Positions 58,526-64,000 of a DNA stretch of 64,000 bases are shown here, piece by piece. Made by a program: the position numbers and the translations under genes. Every line of letters begins with the position of its first letter. The stretch's first letter is position 1. The stretch comes from Helianthus annuus. Lineage: Eukaryota; Streptophyta; Magnoliopsida; Asterales; Asteraceae. The stretch lies in contig NC_035438.2 of assembly GCF_002127325.2 (NCBI RefSeq), positions 93,580,686 through 93,644,685 of the forward strand, in the 5' to 3' direction. The notes below the pieces were generated by a model. The model did no database searches, was not told the DNA's origin, and saw only the letters and a program-made list of their open reading frames with translations.

Positions 58526-60507
58526 CAAGCCCTAAAAGCATATACATCCCAATAGGTATTACTTATAAAGATTACAAAGCTGAATACTTTGCTGCCTATA
58601 TAGATAGTGGCTCAGGATTGTGTATATGTAAACCAGATTGTTTTCCAAAGGAATATCATGAGGATTTAACACCATGTAATGGAGTTAGCTTTTCAAAAAC
58701 TATAGTTCCCCTAAAAAGAGGAATAAAAAATCCAATAATAATAATTGGATCATACATGGTTAAATGTCCACCATTTTACTTTTATAATTCTGGATCAGAT
58801 GTATTATTAGGAAATGATTTTTTAGAAAGATTTAACAAAATTACTTTTGATATAGTAGCCTACCAAATTATACTAAAAACACCATGTCATCACTTGATAG
58901 TAGTTAAAAGAATAAAAAATGCATATGGAAGAAAATTTCCAATTAACTTTACAACACGCGCAAGCCAGCGTGGTGATATTGGATACAAACAAAATCCAAA
59001 ATTAGAAAAAGGGATACCAGTCTTAGAATATTACTTAAGAGAACCCTTAGATTACCAAGTAAATCTAAGAAGATTGGATAACCATATAGAAAACATAAAA
59101 GATAAGTTAAAACAATGTTATACAAGTAACCCGTTACAATTTTGGGATAAAAATCAGATTACAGCAAAATTAGAAATGAAAGATAAAGATAAGGAGATTA
59201 GAGTAAAACCAATGAGATACAATCCAGAAGACCAAAAAGAATTTAGGTCCCAAATAAAAGAACTCCTAGATTTAAAGTTGATCAGAGCTAGCCATAGTCC
59301 ACACAGCTCTCCTGCCTTCTTAGTAAGAAAACACGCTGAGATTGCAAGAGGTAAACCTAGAATGGTAATAAATTATAAAAAACTAAATGATAATACTGTT
59401 TTTGATGGATATTTTTTACCTCATAAAGAAAGTTTAATAAATTCGACTAGAAACAAAAAGATATTTTCAAAATTTGATTGTAAAAGTGGATTTTGGCAAA
59501 TAAAAATGCATCCTGATAGTATTGCCTACACAGCATTTTCTACTCCTCAAGGGCAATATGAATGGCTTGTAATGCCTTTTGGATTAAAAAATGCTCCTCA
59601 AATATTTCAAAGAAAAATGGATATTATATTTAGAAATTATGACTTTATTTTTGTATATATAGATGATATCTTAATCCTATCAAATGATATTAATTCTCAT
59701 TTAAAACATCTTGACATTTTTACAGATTTATGTATGAAACATGGATTAGCTCTTTCGGAAAGAAAAACTAGTTTGTTACAAGAAACTATAGATTTTTTGG
59801 GAATGAAGATAGATGGCCAAGGGATAGAACTTCAAAGCCATATTTTGGAAAAAATAACTGCTTTCCCAAATAAATTGACTGATAAAAAACAAGTTCAAAG
59901 TTTTCTTGGAATATTAAATTATGCTTCTGATTTTATAGAAAATCTTGCAGCTTTAAGAAGACCCTTTCAAGCTCTTCTTAAAAAGGATAAAATATTTAGT
60001 TTTGATAAAGGTCTAGAAGAACAAGTAAAAAAGATAAAAGAATATTGTAAAAGGTTACCAAAATTACAATTACCCAAAGAAAAGGATGATTTAATTTTAG
60101 AAACTGATGCTTCAGAATATTATTGGAGTGGGATACTTAAAAGGATAGATTATAACTCTGAAGAAGAAAAAATTGGTGAAAGCATTTGTAGATATTGTTC
60201 AGGGACTTTTAGTGACACTGAAACAAGATATCATATTAATGAAAAAGAATTACTAGCAGTTATTAGAAGCTGCCAAAAGTTTTATTATTTCCTATTACCT
60301 AACAAATTTCTTTTAAGAACTGATAATACCCAGGTAAAAGCCTTTATAAAGAATAATTTGCCTTCTAAACCTGAGTATAAAAGGCTCATAAGATGGCAAA
60401 CCCTTTTATCTGAATATAATTTTGATATTGAAATAATAAAATCTGATAAAAATGTTTTGGCAGATTTCTTGACTAGAGATGGAAGAATTAGGACAACAAC
60501 TGGATAG
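58522..60507 (+). CDS. EPRV B Pol: aspartic protease, reverse transcriptase, RNase H
   Basis: 661-residue open frame. Residues about 24-105 form an aspartic protease region (YIDSGSGLC and DVLLGNDFLERF). RT motifs follow: KPRMVINYKKLN, FSKFDCKSGFWQIKM, EWLVMPFGLKNAPQIFQ and the catalytic YIDDILIL (about 379-386). RNase H begins at ETDASEYYWSG (about 525) and ends with DKNVLADFLTRD (about 650). There is no integrase, as expected for a caulimovirid. The enzyme would copy the pregenomic RNA to DNA in the cytoplasm. The start (ATGA) overlaps the preceding stop by 4 nt, suggesting coupled or reinitiating translation. All key residues are present. Confidence 0.93.
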   Translation: MTSPKSIYIPIGITYKDYKAEYFAAYIDSGSGLCICKPDCFPKEYHEDLTPCNGVSFSKTIVPLKRGIKNPIIIIGSYMVKCPPFYFYNSGSDVLLGNDFLERFNKITFDIVAYQIILKTPCHHLIVVKRIKNAYGRKFPINFTTRASQRGDIGYKQNPKLEKGIPVLEYYLREPLDYQVNLRRLDNHIENIKDKLKQCYTSNPLQFWDKNQITAKLEMKDKDKEIRVKPMRYNPEDQKEFRSQIKELLDLKLIRASHSPHSSPAFLVRKHAEIARGKPRMVINYKKLNDNTVFDGYFLPHKESLINSTRNKKIFSKFDCKSGFWQIKMHPDSIAYTAFSTPQGQYEWLVMPFGLKNAPQIFQRKMDIIFRNYDFIFVYIDDILILSNDINSHLKHLDIFTDLCMKHGLALSERKTSLLQETIDFLGMKIDGQGIELQSHILEKITAFPNKLTDKKQVQSFLGILNYASDFIENLAALRRPFQALLKKDKIFSFDKGLEEQVKKIKEYCKRLPKLQLPKEKDDLILETDASEYYWSGILKRIDYNSEEEKIGESICRYCSGTFSDTETRYHINEKELLAVIRSCQKFYYFLLPNKFLLRTDNTQVKAFIKNNLPSKPEYKRLIRWQTLLSEYNFDIEIIKSDKNVLADFLTRDGRIRTTTG

Positions 60508-61669
60508 CCGTCTAAAGATGATGGACGAACAGATACAAGCAATTAAAGAAATTGCAACCGATATGGGAGAACTCATAGATATAATCGAAACCATTCCTGA
60601 ACATATTGCAGAAATAAAAAATCTTGTGAAAAGCCACTTCAGGATGATAAGTAACAAAGTTACCATGTATGAGTTCGATAGTATGAAGATGAAGCTTATG
60701 ATAAAACATCAAATGATAGAAAAAGTAGATATGTCATTTATTTTAGAAAAAACAGATATTCCATCTACTTCTTCTGGAGATCATGTGATGGAAAATGCTC
60801 CAGATGCTGAAGAAGAGGTAAGAGAAAAATTTTCTTTTAAACCTCAGTCAGATAAAACAACCACTTTTGGAAAAATTCCCCAACAGATTCCTCCCCAACA
60901 ACAACCTTTTTTATTAGATCCTGTTGCTAGACAGAGGAATAAAATGATAGAACTATACAGCCTTGCTCAAACTGAGTCAAGGTATGTTGATTTTACAGGG
61001 GTATACCCTAGACTAAATTATCTGCAAGGTTCACCAGCAGATGAGATAAGATATTGGTACGATTTTGGTGCCATAAACATGATTTATCTTACCTCACCTG
61101 ATTTTCCTGAATTATCAGATTTACCAAGATGGGTCATAACCTCAGTAAAAAATTGTTATCAAAATAACCCAACCATGACCCCTAGAGATACTCTAGCTCT
61201 AAAGTTTTTATCTGCAGGACCAGATTTTTTCAATGATTACTATTACCCTGCTTATCATTTTATACATCTTGAAAAATGTCAAGCATTTTCCTGCAAAATC
61301 GATTCCAAAAGAAAAGAGTTTACAAACTTTAATGAAAATGATATTCACTACAGAAGGGCTATTGGGATAAGAGTAGTAATTCAAGGAATGGAATCTACTC
61401 TTAAAAAACCATTTAGAACTTATGGAGGAGAATATAAAAATTCTCCAGTTATGATTGCTCCGGCCCGAAAATCACCAGATGCAGCGATAAAATTTTTAAA
61501 TAGCAAGATTAACTTGTTAGAAACTGGTTCAGTCAGATCAAGTCCGGAGGCACAGTATAAAATTTGTCAATATAGGAAACACCCTCCTGGAACCTGCCCT
61601 TCATGTTCTCCTAATAAAACCAATATGAGTACCAACTCATCAAGAGATAGCCTAAACTCAAATGAATAG
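60479..61669 (+). CDS. EPRV B transactivator/inclusion-body-like protein
   Basis: 396-residue open frame overlapping the end of Pol by 29 nt in another frame. Residues 1-90 look like a coiled coil (LGQQLDSRLKMMDEQIQ, IETIPEHIAEIKNLV). A proline-rich linker and a conserved globular part follow (YVDFTGVYPRLNYLQGSPAD, HLEKCQAFSCK, APARKSPDA), then a Cys/His-bearing Ser-rich tail. Caulimovirid genes in this place encode the transactivator that allows reinitiation on polycistronic RNA and forms viroplasms. I assign this from position and general build; I do not recognise a diagnostic motif. Confidence 0.6.
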   Translation: MEELGQQLDSRLKMMDEQIQAIKEIATDMGELIDIIETIPEHIAEIKNLVKSHFRMISNKVTMYEFDSMKMKLMIKHQMIEKVDMSFILEKTDIPSTSSGDHVMENAPDAEEEVREKFSFKPQSDKTTTFGKIPQQIPPQQQPFLLDPVARQRNKMIELYSLAQTESRYVDFTGVYPRLNYLQGSPADEIRYWYDFGAINMIYLTSPDFPELSDLPRWVITSVKNCYQNNPTMTPRDTLALKFLSAGPDFFNDYYYPAYHFIHLEKCQAFSCKIDSKRKEFTNFNENDIHYRRAIGIRVVIQGMESTLKKPFRTYGGEYKNSPVMIAPARKSPDAAIKFLNSKINLLETGSVRSSPEAQYKICQYRKHPPGTCPSCSPNKTNMSTNSSRDSLNSNE

Positions 61670-62649
61670 GCATTGATCATAGATTAAAGGGTTTAAACAT
61701 GTGAGTTTAAACACCTAAGTAGCAAGAAAGATTCTCTTCTAAATTTGTAAACGATATCTACAAAACTTTGATATTTGGCATTGGGAAAGGAAAAGATAAG
61801 TCTCACTAGACCATAAAGACAAAAAGATACATATGTCTTCCCAAGACAAACTTTGTAAAAAAGATGGGACCATAAAGACAAAAGATGCAGATGTCTTCCC
61901 AAGACAACTTTGTAAAAAGAAATGGGACACTTCAAGGCAAGAGGACACCTAGCTAAGGAAAAGGCAAAAGAAGACACGTATCTTGCAACATGAAGACTCA
62001 TCATAAATAAAGTCTATAAAAAAGAGAAAGAAGGAGGAGGAGAGGCATCGGTCTTCACTCATGTCTTAGAATGTTTTCTTTGATGTAATAAAAGTCTTTT
62101 GTATTTTCAAGAGTGTTTAGAGTGTTTTTATTTTCCCTTTTGTAAGATATTTCCCTTTGTAAGATTTCCACCATGGAATAAAAGTCTTTGATTTCCTTAT
62201 AAATTCTGAGAGTGTTCATCTTTATTTAGAGATATTTTTCTCTTAATAAGAAAAATCCTCCAACCTCAAACTGTCTCTTTTTTCCTTACACCGGAGGTAG
62301 GAAACGAAACCAGGTTGTGCTGAATATTGCTGAAGGAGCCAAAGAGGAGTTACCTAAGACAACTTAGGTTTGGTCTGAAAGAGCCTAGTAAAAAGACTCT
62401 TGGTATAACCCGGCGATATCTTGGTCAAAACGGGAAAGAGGTACGGAAGCATGTTGGACCCTTTTTCTTTTTAATTTTGAAATATCACTAAATAATTGTT
62501 ACTCTTAGTTTTTGTAAGGAAATATTTTACAAACAAAAGAAAATCTTAATTAAATTTTATGATCTTTTTGATGATAATATAAATTTTAATCTTAAATTAA
62601 GGTGTACTATGTCTTTTAATTTTTCTAAGATATAAATTAATTACACAAT
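61670..62649 (+). promoter_or_regulatory. EPRV B intergenic region: enhancer repeats, promoter, poly(A) signals, leader
   Basis: No gene. Two 59-bp direct repeats (gaccataaagacaaaa...) start at 61809 and 61868. A TATA-like ctataaaaaa lies at 62014-62023, so transcription should start near 62045. Poly(A)-like aataaa at 62087-62092 and 62177-62182 lie just after the start, as in caulimovirids where the signal is bypassed once near the cap. A long leader with short ORFs follows up to the small ORF 1. Confidence 0.65.
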
Positions 62650-63063
62650 ATGTGGATAATAAAAATAACAACTATAGGTACTTTTGATATGTTTTTAACC
62701 TATTTTGATAATTGCTTACATGAAGTAACGATTTTGAACCGACAAAATATTTCGGCTACTACCACCCTAAATGGTATCAGAGCCACCGATATTTCTTTTG
62801 CGGGGGCTCTACAACTACGCCAACAAATACTAGAAACTGATTTTGACAAATTAATTTACTTAAACATAAAATTGATCGATAATGAAATTAGACTTATTAA
62901 ACTAAATACCCAAACTAATTTTATTGAAAGTGAAGCTTTGAGCACAAATACTGATTTTGATGATGATTATATTTCTGATGAAGATTTTAATTTTAGTCAT
63001 TATGAATGGACAAGTTCTGATTTTACTTATGATGATACTGATTGGCAATATAGTTCTTCTTAA
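62650..63063 (+). CDS. EPRV B small ORF 1
   Basis: Open for 137 codons from ATG 62650; the frame runs through the tRNA-Met site. The C-terminal half is very acidic (DFDDDYISDEDFNF, SSDFTYDDTDWQYSS) and is conserved in copy A, whereas the first part is not open there, so translation may start downstream, possibly at a non-AUG codon. No known domain. It ends by TAATG overlap with ORF 2. Confidence 0.5.
   Translation: MWIIKITTIGTFDMFLTYFDNCLHEVTILNRQNISATTTLNGIRATDISFAGALQLRQQILETDFDKLIYLNIKLIDNEIRLIKLNTQTNFIESEALSTNTDFDDDYISDEDFNFSHYEWTSSDFTYDDTDWQYSSS
62772..62785 (+). promoter_or_regulatory. EPRV B primer site (tRNA-Met)
   Basis: tggtatcagagcca complements initiator tRNA-Met and marks the start of the caulimovirid genome map. 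Confidence 0.93.
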
Positions 63064-63314
63064 TGGAAAACAAAAATTTTAATAAACTAAAAGAAGGTGA
63101 AAATTCTTTAAAAATAGATAAAGATATAATAGAAATACAAAAAACAATTATTTTTTATGGAGATAAAATAATATTTAGACTAGATAAAATTATGGAATTA
63201 CTTCAATCTGCCTATCCTAGTAGGAAAGATAAAGAAACAATAACTAATTTACAAGACCCTTTAGTTCAACTTTTGCAAAATATGAAGATACCTAAAGGTT
63301 ATAAAAACAATTAA
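63063..63314 (+). CDS. EPRV B small ORF 2
   Basis: 83 codons, ATG overlapping the previous stop by one base (TAATG). It is lysine-rich and helical-looking with heptad-like hydrophobic spacing (IIEIQKTIIFYGDKIIFRLD, IMELLQSA). Such small coiled-coil proteins in this position could correspond to virion-associated proteins of other caulimovirids; that is only a guess. The ORF is recognisable in copy A. Confidence 0.55.
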   Translation: MENKNFNKLKEGENSLKIDKDIIEIQKTIIFYGDKIIFRLDKIMELLQSAYPSRKDKETITNLQDPLVQLLQNMKIPKGYKNN

Positions 63315-63315
63315 A

Positions 63316-63987
63316 ATGAATTCAGATACGGAAAGTGAAAATAATATAATTCCTAAGTTAGACGATTCTGAAATAGAAAATTTAACAACAAAAATAGGGG
63401 ATATGGAATTAAATGATAATTTCATCAATATTAAAACTCAAGAAAATTTTAATATAAATGATACAGCTAGTACAAGCACTAGATTACCAATAAGAAATGA
63501 ATCTCAAAGACCATCCCTAGGATACGCCGCTATAAAATCAACAATAAGACAGGAAGATAACTATAGGCCTTATCCTTCGATGAAAAATGAACCAATAAAT
63601 CCTTTTGGAATATATTTAGATTTAGATTGTGTTAATAACACGGAAGAAGCAATTGATAAATGGGAAACCGCTTTTAGAATAGCTGTTTCTGTTAATAAAA
63701 TGGATGTTGAGACAATAAAAGGATTTTTAGAAAGAACTCTATTAAATAGTGCTTTAAGATATTGGCAAAATATAAGTCCTGATGCTAAACAATATATATT
63801 TAATTCAGATGAAGATTTGGCCAACATAATAACAAGAGCCGTAGAGGCTTTTAGATTAGAGTTTTGTGGAGAAGGTAATATAATAAGAGACCCAGCAACT
63901 ATACAAAAATATTTAACAGCTTTACTAAGATTACAATTATGTGATATTTGTGAAATTGATAGGTATATTTGTGTTTTTCAAGATTAA
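63316..63987 (+). pseudogene. EPRV B coat protein, N-terminal part
   Basis: 223 codons from the ATG just after the stop of small ORF 2. The start is acidic (TESENNIIPKLDDSEIEN), then comes a conserved coat protein core (PFGIYLDLDCVNNTEEAIDK, ALRYWQNISPDAKQYIFN). The match to copy A stops at VFQD (63988); copy A continues for about 350 bp to the basic and zinc-knuckle region. A stop in the junction ends the frame, so no full coat protein can be made from this copy. Confidence 0.8.
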
Positions 63988-63988
63988 A

Positions 63989-64000
63989 AATTACATACAT
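63989..64000. repeat. Probable start of another (ACAT)n array at the window edge
   Basis: After the end of viral homology and a few A-rich bases the window closes with ttacatacat. Ten bases prove little, but the copy B left junction is also ACAT, so a right-hand array is likely. Confidence 0.45.

Larger units (their letters stand above)
56887..63988 (+). other. Endogenous pararetrovirus copy B (permuted, mostly intact frames)
   Basis: A caulimovirid insert on the plus strand. It starts inside the coat protein just before the zinc knuckle and runs through movement protein, Pol, transactivator-like ORF, intergenic promoter region, tRNA-Met site, small ORFs 1 and 2 and the N-terminal coat protein, where it ends. 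Compared with copy A only about 350 bp of the circle is missing, so the unit genome is about 7.4 kb. Gene order coat-movement-Pol-transactivator resembles cavemoviruses and solendoviruses (from memory), but coat and movement proteins are separate frames here. Genus left open. Confidence 0.85.

Overview
This 64-kb window is plant nuclear DNA made almost wholly of nested repeats. It is AT-rich, the elements are plant Ty1/Copia and Ty3/Gypsy types primed by initiator tRNA-Met, there is an endogenous plant pararetrovirus, and I find no host gene. The family Asteraceae is my inference, from memory of similar Copia elements with an extra downstream ORF; the sequence does not prove it.

Layout. 1-5080: non-coding LTR debris, minisatellites and a large imperfect inverted repeat. 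5081-26077: a decayed Copia element (5' LTR, tRNA-Met primer site, gag, protease, integrase, RT, RNase H and a downstream accessory ORF). Its 3' LTR is not seen in the window. Within its accessory ORF lies a decayed minus-strand Gypsy element (13391-25297, TSD caacc), whose left LTR holds a 3.2-kb solo-LTR-like insertion (13872-17064, TSD attgg). 26078-41943: endogenous pararetrovirus (EPRV) copy A, minus strand, circularly permuted and decayed. It is split by a complete, very young Gypsy element (32012-41734, TSD gaaga) with LTRs that look identical and a single long gag-pol frame.

41944-45054 plus 55785-56886: one giant (ACAT)n array of about 4.2 kb, interrupted by a gag-only LTR retrotransposon (45055-55784, TSD ataca). 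56887-63988: EPRV copy B, plus strand, also permuted, with open frames for movement protein, Pol and a transactivator-like protein. The last ten bases of the window look like the start of another ACAT array.

Insertion order read from nesting: Copia first, then the minus Gypsy and EPRV A; later the solo LTR (in the Gypsy), the gag-only element (in the microsatellite) and the young plus-strand Gypsy (in EPRV A). The most unusual points are the junctions between both EPRV copies and ACAT arrays, two retropepsin-like motifs in the EPRV (one at the end of the movement protein frame, one at the start of Pol), and a likely 87-nt intron in the gag of the young Gypsy.
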